Origin: Streptomyces sp. NRRL F-5126
GTDB lineage: Bacteria; Actinomycetota; Actinomycetes; Streptomycetales; Streptomycetaceae
Length of the DNA: 64,000 bases
Assembly (NCBI RefSeq): GCF_000721265.1
Contig: NZ_JOFZ01000001.1
Coordinates: 558,001-622,000, forward strand
Reading direction: 5' to 3'
Within the stretch, counting starts at the first letter, position 1. The number at the start of each line of letters is the position of its first letter. The notes below the pieces were generated by a model. That model saw only the letters and a list, made by a program, of their open reading frames with translations. It had not been told where the DNA came from and searched no databases. A program made the position numbers and the translations under genes. Of this stretch, positions 10,708-19,327 are shown in pieces.

Positions 10708-11178
10708 TCAGCCCTCCGCCAGCTCCACCTGGATCTCGACCTCCACCGGCGCGTCGAGCGGCAGTACGGCGACGCCCACCGCGCTGCGCGCGTGCACGCC
10801 CTTGTCGCCCAGGACCTCGCCGAGCAGCTCGCTCGCGCCGTTGATCACACCGGACTGCCCGGTGAAGTCCGCGGCGGACGCCACGTACCCGACGACCTTC
10901 ACCACGCGCGCGACGCGGTCCAGGTCGCCGGTGACGGACTTCACGGCGGCCAGGGCGTTCAGCGCGCAGGTGGCGGCCAGCTCCTTGGCCTCCTCGGCGG
11001 TGACCTCCGCACCCACCTTGCCGGTGAGCGGAAGCTTGCCGTCCACCATCGGCAGCTGGCCCGCGGTGAAGACGTACGCCCCGCTGCGCACGGCGGGCTG
11101 GTAGGCGGCGATCGGCGGCACGACCTCGGGCAGGGTCAGCCCGCGCGCGGCGATCGCGGCCTCCACCGTGCCGCTCAC
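10708..11178 (-). CDS. RidA family protein
   Basis: This 156-residue member of the RidA/YjgF family is of the longer type that starts GLTLPEVVPPIAAYQPAVRSG. The family hydrolyses reactive enamine/imine intermediates of amino-acid metabolism. The conserved core FTAGQLPMVDGKL and the C-terminal VEIQVELA are visible; the subgroup is not the archetypal enzyme, so activity is uncertain. The GTG at 11178 overlaps the stop of the 53-residue gene upstream (GTGA). The frame open to 12255 is a shadow of the ATPase gene opposite. Confidence 0.88.
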   Translation of the reverse strand: MSGTVEAAIAARGLTLPEVVPPIAAYQPAVRSGAYVFTAGQLPMVDGKLPLTGKVGAEVTAEEAKELAATCALNALAAVKSVTGDLDRVARVVKVVGYVASAADFTGQSGVINGASELLGEVLGDKGVHARSAVGVAVLPLDAPVEVEIQVELAEG

Positions 11179-11336
11179 GCGTCCTTCTCCCGCTTCAGGT
11201 AGGCCACGAGCTGCTCGGAGTTGTTCGGACCCGGCACGACCTGGACAAGCTCCCAGCCGTCCTCGCCCCAGTTGTCCAGGATCTGCTTGGTCGCGTGCAC
11301 GAGAAGCGGCACGGTCGCGTATTCCCACTTGGTCAT
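11175..11336 (-). CDS. DUF4177 small protein
   Basis: This 53-residue protein has the whole of a DUF4177 domain: MTKWEYATVPLL at the start and NWGEDGWELVQVVPG in the middle, which is the diagnostic GWEL motif. Its function is unknown. It is co-translated with RidA and divergent from the first ArsA-like ATPase, an arrangement conserved in Streptomyces. The start codon ATG at 11336 is clear. Confidence 0.85.
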   Translation of the reverse strand: MTKWEYATVPLLVHATKQILDNWGEDGWELVQVVPGPNNSEQLVAYLKREKDA

Positions 11337-11432
11337 GGAGGCGACTGTAGCGGCACCCCGATGACCGACCCTGATGACCGACCCCGAGAAACCCTGGGGG
11401 CGGCCTGGTGCGTACGGCGCGACCCGACTGGT

Positions 11433-11438
11433 TAGGCT
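11433..11438 (+). promoter_or_regulatory. -10 element TAGGCT, possible leaderless promoter
   Basis: TAGGCT ends seven bases before the GTG of the first ATPase, with no ribosome-binding site between them. A vegetative -10 at this distance would put transcription start at or next to the GTG. I see no good -35. Confidence 0.35.
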
Positions 11439-11445
11439 CGAATAC

Positions 11446-12411
11446 GTGAGCAGGCTCCAGGTCGTCAGCGGCAAGGGCGGTACCGGTAAGACGACGGTGG
11501 CCGCCGCTCTCGCGCTGTCCCTCGCCACCGAGGGCAAGCGCACGCTCCTCGTCGAGGTCGAGGGCAGGCAGGGCATCGCGCAGCTCTTCGAGACCGAGCC
11601 GCTGCCGTACGAGGAGCGGAAGATCGCGGTGGCGTCCGGCGGCGGCGACGTGTACGCGCTGGCCATCGACGCCGAGCGCGCCCTCCTCGACTACCTGCAG
11701 ATGTTCTACAAGCTCGGCAGCGCGGGCCGCGCCCTCAAGAAGCTCGGCGCGATCGACTTCGCGACGACCATAGCGCCCGGCGTGCGTGACGTGCTGCTGA
11801 CGGGCAAGGCGTGCGAGGCCGTGCGGCGCCGTGACCGCGCCGGCAGGTTCGTGTACGACCACGTGGTGATGGACGCGCCGCCGACGGGCCGCATCACGCG
11901 CTTCCTCAACGTGAACTACGAGGTGGCCGGGTTGGCGAAGATCGGCCCCATACACAATCAGGCGCAGGCGGTGATGCGCGTCCTCAGGTCGCGCGAGACG
12001 GCGGTGCACCTGGTGACGCAGCTGGAGGAGATGCCCGTCCAGGAGACGGCGGACGGCATCGCGGAGCTGCGGGCGGCCGAGCTCCCCGTGGGCAACGTGA
12101 TCGTCAACATGGTCCGGCCGCATGTGCTGGACGAGGCGGCCGTGCGGGCCGCGTCCGGCGACCGCCGCAAGGAGATCACCAAGGTGCTCACGTCGGCGGG
12201 GCTCGCCGCTCCCTCGAAGCTCGTGGGCCCGCTGCTCGGCCAGGCAGCGGAGCACGCGCAGCGCGTGGAGCTCGAGCGCGAGCAGCGCGCCGTGCTGGAG
12301 AGGATCGGCGTGCCCACGTACGAGCTGCCCCTGCTCGGTGAGGGGATGGATCTCGCGGGGTTGTACGGGCTGGCCAGAGAGCTTCGACAGCTCGGAAGGG
12401 CTTTCGCATGA
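11446..12411 (+). CDS. ArsA/GET3-like ATPase, first of pair
   Basis: This 321-residue P-loop ATPase is of the anion-transporting ATPase (ArsA/GET3/MinD) group. It has the deviant Walker A KGGTGKTT near residue 10, VMDAPPTGRITRF as switch II/Walker B near 143, and a second-subunit half that is encoded separately. The longer frame from 11374 is not supported; the GTG at 11446 starts right at the domain (VSRLQVVSGKGG). Its stop overlaps the ATG of the second ATPase. The pair sits upstream of wblA in Streptomyces generally. It probably works as a heterodimer; the substrate is unknown and there are no arsenic genes here. Confidence 0.9.
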   Translation: MSRLQVVSGKGGTGKTTVAAALALSLATEGKRTLLVEVEGRQGIAQLFETEPLPYEERKIAVASGGGDVYALAIDAERALLDYLQMFYKLGSAGRALKKLGAIDFATTIAPGVRDVLLTGKACEAVRRRDRAGRFVYDHVVMDAPPTGRITRFLNVNYEVAGLAKIGPIHNQAQAVMRVLRSRETAVHLVTQLEEMPVQETADGIAELRAAELPVGNVIVNMVRPHVLDEAAVRAASGDRRKEITKVLTSAGLAAPSKLVGPLLGQAAEHAQRVELEREQRAVLERIGVPTYELPLLGEGMDLAGLYGLARELRQLGRAFA

Positions 12412-13901
12412 GCAGGGCCGAGGACCCCGCGGGCGCGGGGGCCGATGAGGTGGAAGGGCCCGACGAGGCCGAAGAGGCGTCCGGGACCGGCGGATACGGG
12501 GCCGGCGAATACGGGGCCGACGGGTTCGACGACCCCGCGGCCGTCGACGACACGGGCGAAGCCTGGGAGGCGGCGGACGAGGCGCTCGCCTCGGGCGCGC
12601 TCGCGCCTGCCGCGCCCGCGCTCGACGTGGACGAGCTGCTCGACGATCCGGCCACGCGCATCATCGTCTGCTGCGGCTCGGGCGGCGTCGGCAAGACGAC
12701 GACCGCCGCCGCTCTCGGCGTGCGGGCGGCGGAGCGGGGCCGCAAGGTGGTCGTCCTGACCATCGACCCCGCGCGGCGCCTCGCGCAGTCCATGGGGATC
12801 GACTCGCTGGACAACACCCCGCGCCAGGTCAAGGGCGTCGAGGGCCCGGGTGAGCTGCACGCGATGATGCTGGACATGAAGCGGACGTTCGACGAGATCG
12901 TCGAGGCGCACGCGGACAAGGCGCGGGCGCGCGCGATCCTGGAGAACCCCTTCTACCAGTCCCTGTCGGCCGGCTTCGCCGGGACGCAGGAGTACATGGC
13001 GATGGAGAAGCTGGGGCAGCTGCGGGCACGCGACGAGTGGGACCTGATCGTCGTGGACACGCCGCCGTCCCGTTCCGCGCTGGACTTCCTGGATGCGCCG
13101 GGGCGCCTCGGGTCCTTCCTGGACGGGAAGTTCATCCGCCTGCTGATGGCTCCGGCGAAGGTCGGCGGGCGTGCGGGGATGAAGTTCCTCAACGTCGGCA
13201 TGTCGATGATGACGGGCACGCTCGGCAAGCTGCTGGGCGGGCAGTTCCTGAGCGACGTGCAGACGTTCGTCGCGGCCATGGACACGATGTTCGGCGGTTT
13301 CCGCACGCGCGCGGACGCCACGTACCGGCTCCTCCAGGCTCCCGGCACGGCATTCCTCGTGGTCGCGGCGCCGGAGCGGGACGCGCTGCGTGAAGCCGCC
13401 TACTTCGTACGGAGGTTGGCGGCCGAGCGGATGCCGCTCGCCGGCCTCGTACTGAACCGTGTGCATGACAGCGGTGCTCGGGGGCTGTCCGCGGACCGCG
13501 CGGGGGCGGCCGCGGAAAATCTTGAAGAGGCCGGCATTGTGGATCAGGCGGGCGGGCATGGTGTCCGTGGCGCCACTCCCCGTAGCGCGGCCGCCAGGCC
13601 CTCCGGGAACCCCGAATCCCCGGAGACCGACCCATCCGGTTCGCCCGATACGACCAATACTTCCGATCTGCCGCCATCCGGTTCTGTCACAAGTGTGGAA
13701 CAGCTGACGGCCGGTCTGCTGCGTCTGCACGCCGAGCGCATGCAGGTGATCGCGCGCGAGCAGCGCACCCGGGACCGCTTCACCGTGCTGCACCCCGAGG
13801 TGGCCGTCGTCGTCGTGCCCGCCCTGCCCGGCGATGTGCACGATCTGGCGGGGCTGAGGTCCGTGGGCGACCGCCTGGCAACGGGCGACGCCCCCGCGTG
13901 A
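12408..13901 (+). CDS. ArsA/GET3-like ATPase, second of pair
   Basis: This 497-residue ATPase has the P-loop GSGGVGKTTTAAALG near residue 91, TIDPARRLAQSMG as the switch-I equivalent and VVDTPPSRSALDFLDAPG as Walker B. The first 75 residues are a very acidic, Gly/Ala-rich extension, and an acidic/Pro-Ser-rich insert (about 365-430) precedes the C-terminal helical part. It is translationally coupled to the first ATPase (ATGA). A hairpin follows the stop. It is probably the partner subunit of a heterodimer. Confidence 0.9.
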   Translation: MSRAEDPAGAGADEVEGPDEAEEASGTGGYGAGEYGADGFDDPAAVDDTGEAWEAADEALASGALAPAAPALDVDELLDDPATRIIVCCGSGGVGKTTTAAALGVRAAERGRKVVVLTIDPARRLAQSMGIDSLDNTPRQVKGVEGPGELHAMMLDMKRTFDEIVEAHADKARARAILENPFYQSLSAGFAGTQEYMAMEKLGQLRARDEWDLIVVDTPPSRSALDFLDAPGRLGSFLDGKFIRLLMAPAKVGGRAGMKFLNVGMSMMTGTLGKLLGGQFLSDVQTFVAAMDTMFGGFRTRADATYRLLQAPGTAFLVVAAPERDALREAAYFVRRLAAERMPLAGLVLNRVHDSGARGLSADRAGAAAENLEEAGIVDQAGGHGVRGATPRSAAARPSGNPESPETDPSGSPDTTNTSDLPPSGSVTSVEQLTAGLLRLHAERMQVIAREQRTRDRFTVLHPEVAVVVVPALPGDVHDLAGLRSVGDRLATGDAPA

Positions 13902-13912
13902 CGACCGGGCAG

Positions 13913-13962
13913 GGCCTGCCGCCGGGCCGGGCGCAATCGGCGCGGGCATCCGGCAGGCCTCT
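13913..13962 (+). terminator. hairpin terminator after the ATPase pair
   Basis: The arms GGCCTGCCG (13913-13921) and CGGCAGGCC (13951-13959) pair perfectly, with a GC-rich inner part, and TCTTTCC follows. The remaining DNA up to wblA (to 14241) shows no gene; its Arg-rich open frames are shadows. Confidence 0.6.
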
Positions 13963-14241
13963 TTCCTGACGTGCCGCACCCCGGCCGTGCCCCGCGTGCG
14001 TGCCGGGGTCCGATGGGTTTCGCAGAGGCGCGCGGGGATCCCGGCGAGATGTCCGGGACGTGTGCGGCGTGGAGCGACCACGGCGCGCCGGGTGGGGCGC
14101 GTCCTCGGCAAACGGCCGAAGCCGTCCGCGATCGGCCGACGCCGGCGGCAGCCGCCCAAGGCGTTACGCGGCCGTCTCGAAGCCGCGCACGGCGCGCGTC
14201 CAGCCGTCCCTGTCAGTCGGCGCGGTCGGCGAACCTCCCGG

Positions 14242-14589
14242 TCAGCCGACCGCCGCGTACGTCTCGAAGCTCGTGTCGTCGCCCTCTAGCCCCGTGGGCA
14301 GCAAGCCCGCGTCGCGCTCGTACTCCGTGCGCGCGGTCTCCAGCAGGCGACGCCACGACGTGACGGTCGGACGCCGCCGCAGCAGCGCGCGGCGCTCCCG
14401 CTCCGTCATTCCGCCCCACACGCCGAATTCCACGCGGTGGTCGAGCGCGTCGGCCAGGCATTCCGTACGCACCGGGCACCCGGTGCACACCGCCTTGGCC
14501 CTGTTCTGCGCTGCACCTTGAACGAACAGTTCATCCGGATCGGTAGTGCGACAGGCTGCCTGCGCACTCCAGTCGGTTACCCAGCCCAT
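14242..14589 (-). CDS. wblA: WhiB-like regulator WblA
   Basis: This 115-residue Wbl protein has four cluster-binding cysteines in CRTTDPDELFV..., CTGCPVRTEC, which hold a [4Fe-4S] cluster, followed by the Wbl signature GVWGGMTERERRALLRR and a basic DNA-binding tail. The N-terminus MGWVTDWSAQAACRTTD and the C-terminal YAAVG match WblA, the pleiotropic regulator that represses antibiotic production and promotes sporulation in Streptomyces. The ATG at 14589 is preferred to the open frame from 14634. It lies between the ATPase pair and the PBP, its conserved place. Confidence 0.95.
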   Translation of the reverse strand: MGWVTDWSAQAACRTTDPDELFVQGAAQNRAKAVCTGCPVRTECLADALDHRVEFGVWGGMTERERRALLRRRPTVTSWRRLLETARTEYERDAGLLPTGLEGDDTSFETYAAVG

Positions 14590-15069
14590 GCCGGCGCCGT
14601 CCTCTCCCGAATCGAGGCTCCCCCACGGCGGCAAGCGGCATATTCACCGCTGCCAGTTGAGGACGTTACGGGCGGCGGGCACAGCGCAACACCCCCTGCG
14701 TGCCCAATCTTGAATGGTCCGAACGGACTATGCGTACGCGAAAGATCACCCAGGGGAGTGAACGCGCGACCAGCCGAACAGTCCCGTGGGCAACGGGAGT
14801 TCGCCCTCGTCACAGGGGCATCCGTCCCCGCGCGGGAGAGATCCGCGGCCGCCCTCCCGGCGTTCGGGGCGCCGGAAGCGCGAGCGGAGAAACCCACCCG
14901 CGCGACCACCCATAAGTTCACACGAAAGTGTGACCTTCAGATCGCGGACCGTAGGTGCCCTGCCCGAGTGGGTACGTGCGACCTGGGGCGTGCGGAATCG
15001 TGACAGTCGAGTGCAGCTTAGGCCAGAGCCTCGGCCCCTGTCCGGCGAACGAGAACGTAGGCTGCACTC
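14590..15069. promoter_or_regulatory. divergent intergenic region wblA/PBP
   Basis: There are 480 bases between two divergent genes with no convincing reading frame. It is less GC-rich near wblA (TTGAATGGTCC, GGACTATGCGTACG around 14708-14740), which suggests its promoter, and has TAGGCT at 15058-15063, six bases before the PBP start codon. Long upstream regions are usual for wbl genes that receive several inputs. The individual operators cannot be assigned by eye. Confidence 0.5.
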
Positions 15070-17304
15070 ATGCCAAACAAGCGCTCGGGCGGAGGTCTGT
15101 CCAAGACCCAGCAGGCCGCCAAGTTCCTGGGAGTCAGCGTGCTCGCCGGCGCGGTGCTCGCCGGCATCGCGCTGCCTGCCTTCGGGTCACTCGGTCTCGC
15201 GGCCAAGGGGACGGTGAAGGGGTTCGACGAACTCCCCGCCAATCTGAAGACCCCGCCGCTGAGCCAGCGCACCACCATCCTCGACGCGAACGGCGACAAG
15301 ATCGCCGACGTCTACTCGCGCGACCGCACGGTGGTACCGCTCAAGGACATCTCCCCGTACATGCAGAAGGCCCTCGTCGCCATCGAGGACTCGCGCTTCT
15401 ACGAGCACGGGGCGATCGACCTCAAGGGCGTGGCGCGCGCGCTGAACAAGAACGCGCAGTCCGGCGGCGTGGCCCAGGGCGCTTCCACGCTGACCCAGCA
15501 GTACGTGAAGAACGTCTTCATCGAGGAGGCGGGCAACGACCCCACCAAGGTCGCGCAGGCAACGCAGCAGACCATCGGCCGCAAGATCCAGGAGCTGAAG
15601 TACGCGATCCAGCTCGAGAAGGAACTCGGCAAGAAGAAGATCCTGGAGAACTACCTCAACATCACGTTCTTCGGTGAGCAGGCGTACGGCGTCGAGGCAG
15701 CCTCCGAGCGGTACTTCTCGAAGCACGCCAAGGACCTGACCCTGGACGAGGCGGCGCTGCTGGCCGGCCTCGTCCAGTCACCCACCAAGTACGACCCGAT
15801 CAACGACGCGCCGACCGCCAAGAAGCGGCGCGACACCGTGCTGATGCGGATGGCCCAGGTCGGCGACATCTCGCAGTCCGAAGCGGCCGCGGCCGAGGCC
15901 AAGCCGATCAAGCTGCACGTGAAGCGGCCGAAGAGCGGCTGCACCACGGCGGTCAAGGGCGCGGGCTTCTTCTGCGACTACGTGCGCGACGAGCTCCTCA
16001 ACGACCCGGCGTTCGGCAAGACGGCCAAGAAGCGCGCCGCGCGCTGGAACACCGGCGGCCTGACGATCAAGACGACGCTCGACCCGAAGGCGCAGGAATC
16101 GGTCGAGGCGTCCGTCAAGAAGCACGTCTACCAGTCGGACTCGGTCGCCACGGCCGTGACGCTCGTCCAGCCGGGCACCGGCAAGATCCTCGCGATGGGC
16201 CAGTCGCGCCCGTACGGCGTCGGGAAGAACGAGACGCAGCTGAACCTCAGCGTGAACCACAACATGGGTGGCGGCACCGGGTTCCAGTCCGGTTCGACGT
16301 TCAAGCCGATCACGGCGGCGGCCGCGATCGACAGCGGCACGGACCCGAATCTGGTGGAGCCGGCGCCGTACAAGATGAACTACCCGTCGCCGGTGCAGAC
16401 CTGCAAGGGCACGTGGCAGAACAGCGCCACGTCCCCCGCGACGGTCGAGAACGAGTCGAAGTCCGAGGTCGGCCCGATGAACATGAAGGAGGCGATGGCC
16501 AAGTCGGTCAACACCTACTTCGTGCAGCTCATCAGCAAGCTCGGCGTCTGCCCTGTGACGCAGATGGCGACGAAGATGGGCGTGCACCGCGCCGACGGCA
16601 AGAAGCTCGACCAGGTGCCGTCGATCACGCTCGGCACGCAGCTGGTCTCGCCGCTGACGATGGCCAACGCGTACGCGACCTTCGCCAACAAGGGCGTCTA
16701 CTGCTCCCCCGTCGCGATCGAGTCGATCACCACGACGACCGGCAAGTCGCTCCCCGTGCCGAAGTCGCAGTGCCGGCAGGCGATGTCGGAGAAGACCGCG
16801 ACGGTCATAAACTCGCTGCTCAAGGGCGTGGTCGAGGACGGTACCGGTACGCTGGCCGGCCTGAAGGACCGCGACAACGCGGGTAAGACGGGTACGACGG
16901 ACTCGCTCTACGCGGCCTGGTTCGTCGGCTACACCGCGGACATGGCCGGCGCGGTCTGGGTCGGCGGCCCGTCGCACAACGTCTCGATGCGCAACATCAC
17001 CATCGGCGGCCAGTACCACACGCAGGTCCAGGGCGCGGACACACCGGGCCCGATCTGGCGGGACGCGATGAGCGGGGCGCTGGCGGGCACGACGTCGCCG
17101 TCGCTGCCGACGATCAAGCTTCCCGACATGAAGAAGGACAAGAACAAGGACACGCACAAGAACGACACGAAGCCCGGCAACACCGACCAGAACACGGGTG
17201 ACCAGAACGGCGGCAACCACGGCAACGGCGGCGGGGGGAACGACAACGGCAACCCGTTCGGTGGCTTCTTCCCCGGCGGGGGCGGCGGACGGCACGGCCA
17301 CTGA
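15070..17304 (+). CDS. bifunctional class A penicillin-binding protein
   Basis: This membrane-bound peptidoglycan polymerase and cross-linker has 744 residues. The signal-anchor is at about 17-40. The GT51 transglycosylase domain has Glu106 in AIEDSRFYEHGAID and QGASTLTQQYVKN near 136. The transpeptidase domain has Ser409-Lys412 (STFK), SVN at 479-481 and KTG at 606-608, all intact. The tail (about 690-744) is Lys/Asn/Gly-rich, low complexity and probably extracellular. The ATG at 15070 has no ribosome-binding site but a TAGGCT six bases upstream, so the message may be leaderless. Confidence 0.95.
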   Translation: MPNKRSGGGLSKTQQAAKFLGVSVLAGAVLAGIALPAFGSLGLAAKGTVKGFDELPANLKTPPLSQRTTILDANGDKIADVYSRDRTVVPLKDISPYMQKALVAIEDSRFYEHGAIDLKGVARALNKNAQSGGVAQGASTLTQQYVKNVFIEEAGNDPTKVAQATQQTIGRKIQELKYAIQLEKELGKKKILENYLNITFFGEQAYGVEAASERYFSKHAKDLTLDEAALLAGLVQSPTKYDPINDAPTAKKRRDTVLMRMAQVGDISQSEAAAAEAKPIKLHVKRPKSGCTTAVKGAGFFCDYVRDELLNDPAFGKTAKKRAARWNTGGLTIKTTLDPKAQESVEASVKKHVYQSDSVATAVTLVQPGTGKILAMGQSRPYGVGKNETQLNLSVNHNMGGGTGFQSGSTFKPITAAAAIDSGTDPNLVEPAPYKMNYPSPVQTCKGTWQNSATSPATVENESKSEVGPMNMKEAMAKSVNTYFVQLISKLGVCPVTQMATKMGVHRADGKKLDQVPSITLGTQLVSPLTMANAYATFANKGVYCSPVAIESITTTTGKSLPVPKSQCRQAMSEKTATVINSLLKGVVEDGTGTLAGLKDRDNAGKTGTTDSLYAAWFVGYTADMAGAVWVGGPSHNVSMRNITIGGQYHTQVQGADTPGPIWRDAMSGALAGTTSPSLPTIKLPDMKKDKNKDTHKNDTKPGNTDQNTGDQNGGNHGNGGGGNDNGNPFGGFFPGGGGGRHGH

Positions 17305-17325
17305 CCGCTAGGCCACTGACCGCTA
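17296..17325. repeat. 15-bp direct duplication at PBP stop codon
   Basis: GGCCACTGACCGCTA occurs twice in tandem; the first copy contains the stop codon. It looks like a recent slippage duplication without coding effect. Confidence 0.8.
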
Positions 17326-17347
17326 GGCCGCCGCGAGGCAGGCACGC

Positions 17348-17394
17348 AGAGGGGGCGCCCGTCCCGGCATGACGCCGGGGCAGGCGCCCCCTCT
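17348..17394. terminator. bidirectional terminator between PBP and YqeY genes
   Basis: The arms AGAGGGGGCGCC and GGCGCCCCCTCT enclose a second inner stem. It sits between two convergent genes and can serve both. Confidence 0.8.
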
Positions 17395-17477
17395 CCGTAC
17401 GGTTCAGCGGGCCACTCCCCGGCGACGGGCCGGCCTCGTCAGCCGGCCGGGCCGCCGACGCGCACCGGCCCCTCGCT

Positions 17478-17942
17478 TCACTGGCCGAGCAGCCGCCTGA
17501 CGACGCCCGCGACGCGCCCGCCCTCCGCGCGGCCGTCCACGCGCGGCGTGACGATCTTCATGACGGCACCCATGGCGCCGCGCCCTTCCGCGCCCCCGGC
17601 CTTCGCCTGGGCGACGGCGTCGGCGACGATCGCCTCGAGCTCGTCGTCCGTCAGCGGCTTCGGCAGGTAGGCGGCGAGGATCTCGCCCTCGGCGCGCTCG
17701 CGCTCGGCCTGCTCGGCCCGGCCGCCCTTGGCGAAGGCGTCGGCCGCCTCGCGGCGCTTCTTCGCCTCCCGGGCGATCACCTTCTGCACCTCGTCGTCGT
17801 CGAGCTCGCGGGCTGACGAGCCGGAGACCTCCTCCTTCGTGACGGCGGAGAGGGTGAGCCGGAGCGTGGCGGAGCGCAGCTCGTCGCGGGCCTTGATGGC
17901 GCCGGTGAGGTCTTCCTGCAGCTTGGACTTGAGGCTGGTCAT
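17478..17942 (-). CDS. GatB/YqeY domain protein
   Basis: This 154-residue YqeY-type protein resembles the C-terminal tRNA-binding domain of the GatB amidotransferase subunit. The core reads LTLSAVTKEEV, IAREAKKRREAADAF and ILAAYLPKPLTDDELEAIV, with the closing GAMGAVMKIVTPRVDGRA. It may act in tRNA-linked amidation or translation quality; this is not established. The ATG at 17942 is the family start; the open frame to 18059 is upstream noise. It is divergent from the metallophosphoesterase. Confidence 0.92.
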   Translation of the reverse strand: MTSLKSKLQEDLTGAIKARDELRSATLRLTLSAVTKEEVSGSSARELDDDEVQKVIAREAKKRREAADAFAKGGRAEQAERERAEGEILAAYLPKPLTDDELEAIVADAVAQAKAGGAEGRGAMGAVMKIVTPRVDGRAEGGRVAGVVRRLLGQ

Positions 17943-18104
17943 GGGCCAATTGTGGCAGGAGTGCCGAAACGGCGGCCCCGAATTACGGCCGGGGCCCGGG
18001 TAGTACGGCCGCGTCAGTACGGCCGCGACCGCGGTCAGCCCCGTACCGCCGATGGACACCCGGGCGAGTGATCGGCCTCACGCGAGGTCTGCGACGATGG
18101 GGGT

Positions 18105-19034
18105 ATGCGCGCACGCTACGGAGTCCCCCTGTCCATCGCGGCGGCCGGCGCGGCAGGCGTCGCCTACGCCGCGGGGTTCGAAGTCCGCTCGTTCAGGCTG
18201 CGCCGGGTGACCGTGCCCGTGCTGCCGCACGGGATGCGTGACCTGCGGGTCCTTCAGGTCTCGGACATCCACATGGTGCGCGGTCAGCGCAAGAAGCGGC
18301 GCTGGCTCCAGTCGCTGGCGGGCCTGCGGCCCGACTTCGTGGTGAACACGGGCGACAACCTCTCGGACCCGGAGGCCGTCCCCGAGGTGGTGGACGCGCT
18401 GGGCCCCCTGATGGAGTTCCCCGGCGTCTACGTCTTCGGCTCGAACGACTACTACGGACCGAAGCTGCGCAATCCCGCCCGGTACCTGTTCGAAAAGGCG
18501 CAGGGCGCGCACGGTCTCAACGGCAACGCCCCGGCGGTGCACGCACTGCACAACCCGTGGGAGCCGATGCGCGACGCCTTCGACGCGGCCGACTGGACAA
18601 ACCTGACCAACACGCGCGGCCGACTCAAGCTCGACGGCTGCGAGCTGGCCTTCACGGGCCTCGACGACCCGCACATCAAGCGTGACAGGTACGCGCAGGT
18701 GGAGGGCGGCCCCGAGGCGGACGCCGACGTCTCGATCGGCGTCGTGCACGCGCCGTACCTGCGCGTACTGGACTCGTTCACGGCGGACGGCTACCCGCTG
18801 ATCCTGGCCGGGCACACGCACGGCGGGCAGCTGTGCGTGCCGTTCTACGGGGCACTGGTCACCAACTGCGACCTGGACACGGACCGGGTGAAGGGCCTGT
18901 CGACGCACCGCTCGGCCGGCCACACCTCGTACCTGCACGTCTCGGCGGGATGCGGCACCAACCGGTACACGCCGGTCCGCTTCGCCTGCCCACCCGAGGC
19001 GACGCTGCTGACGCTGACGGCGAGGGCCTCGTAG
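18105..19034 (+). CDS. metallophosphoesterase, membrane-anchored
   Basis: This 309-residue calcineurin-like phosphoesterase begins with a hydrophobic N-terminal segment (about 6-24), probably a membrane anchor. Metal ligands are in VSDIHMV (DxH), NTGDNL (GDN), GSNDYYGP (in place of the usual GNHD) and GHTHGGQL. The GSND variant is common in this actinobacterial branch. It is followed closely by tRNA-Pro. The substrate is unknown; cell-envelope phosphodiesters are a guess. Confidence 0.88.
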   Translation: MRARYGVPLSIAAAGAAGVAYAAGFEVRSFRLRRVTVPVLPHGMRDLRVLQVSDIHMVRGQRKKRRWLQSLAGLRPDFVVNTGDNLSDPEAVPEVVDALGPLMEFPGVYVFGSNDYYGPKLRNPARYLFEKAQGAHGLNGNAPAVHALHNPWEPMRDAFDAADWTNLTNTRGRLKLDGCELAFTGLDDPHIKRDRYAQVEGGPEADADVSIGVVHAPYLRVLDSFTADGYPLILAGHTHGGQLCVPFYGALVTNCDLDTDRVKGLSTHRSAGHTSYLHVSAGCGTNRYTPVRFACPPEATLLTLTARAS

Positions 19035-19140
19035 CCCCGGGCAACGCGCTCGTCCGGGGCCTCTGCTTCCACGCCCTGGCGCTCCTTCCCGTCCTCGCGG
19101 CCCGCATCCGCCCGGAGCTGCGGCCCCGCCAAAACCGGAT

Positions 19141-19169
19141 TTCGCCTGGGGCCGTGGGTGGGCTAAAGT
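19141..19169 (+). promoter_or_regulatory. promoter of tRNA-Pro
   Basis: TTCGCC and TAAAGT are separated by 17 bases, 33 bases upstream of the mature tRNA. This is a reasonable vegetative promoter. Confidence 0.5.
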
Positions 19170-19202
19170 AAACGACGTTGCCGGAGCATGACGCGGCGGC
19201 AT

Positions 19203-19276
19203 CGGGGTGTAGCGCAGCTTGGCAGCGCGCTTCGTTCGGGACGAAGAGGTCGTGGGTTCAAATCCCGCCACCCCGA
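19203..19276 (+). tRNA. tRNA-Pro (anticodon CGG)
   Basis: This is a 74-nt tRNA with all four arms paired: acceptor CGGGGTG/CACCCCG, D stem GCGC/GCGC, anticodon stem CTTCG/CGAAG with loop TTCGGGA, and T arm GTGGG-TTCAAAT-CCCGC. The anticodon at positions 34-36 is CGG, reading CCG. The discriminator is A and the CCA end is not encoded. It marks the border between core genes and accessory DNA, and tRNA 3' ends are common attachment sites for actinomycete elements, but I found no second copy of its 3' end in the window. Confidence 0.96.
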
Positions 19277-19292
19277 CAGAGTAAGACCAGGT

Positions 19293-19327
19293 CAGGGGCC
19301 TGATCCGCTTAGCGGGTCGGGCCCCTG
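19293..19327 (+). terminator. terminator after tRNA-Pro
   Basis: CAGGGGCC and GGCCCCTG pair around a 19-base loop, 17 bases after the tRNA. Confidence 0.7.

Noticed and set aside
10708..12255. A 515-residue minus-strand protein
   Set aside because: Only the RidA part is real; the rest is antisense to the ArsA-like ATPase and antisense across the 53-residue gene.
14577..14921. A minus-strand gene upstream of wblA
   Set aside because: There is no coding bias, and it covers the likely wblA promoter.
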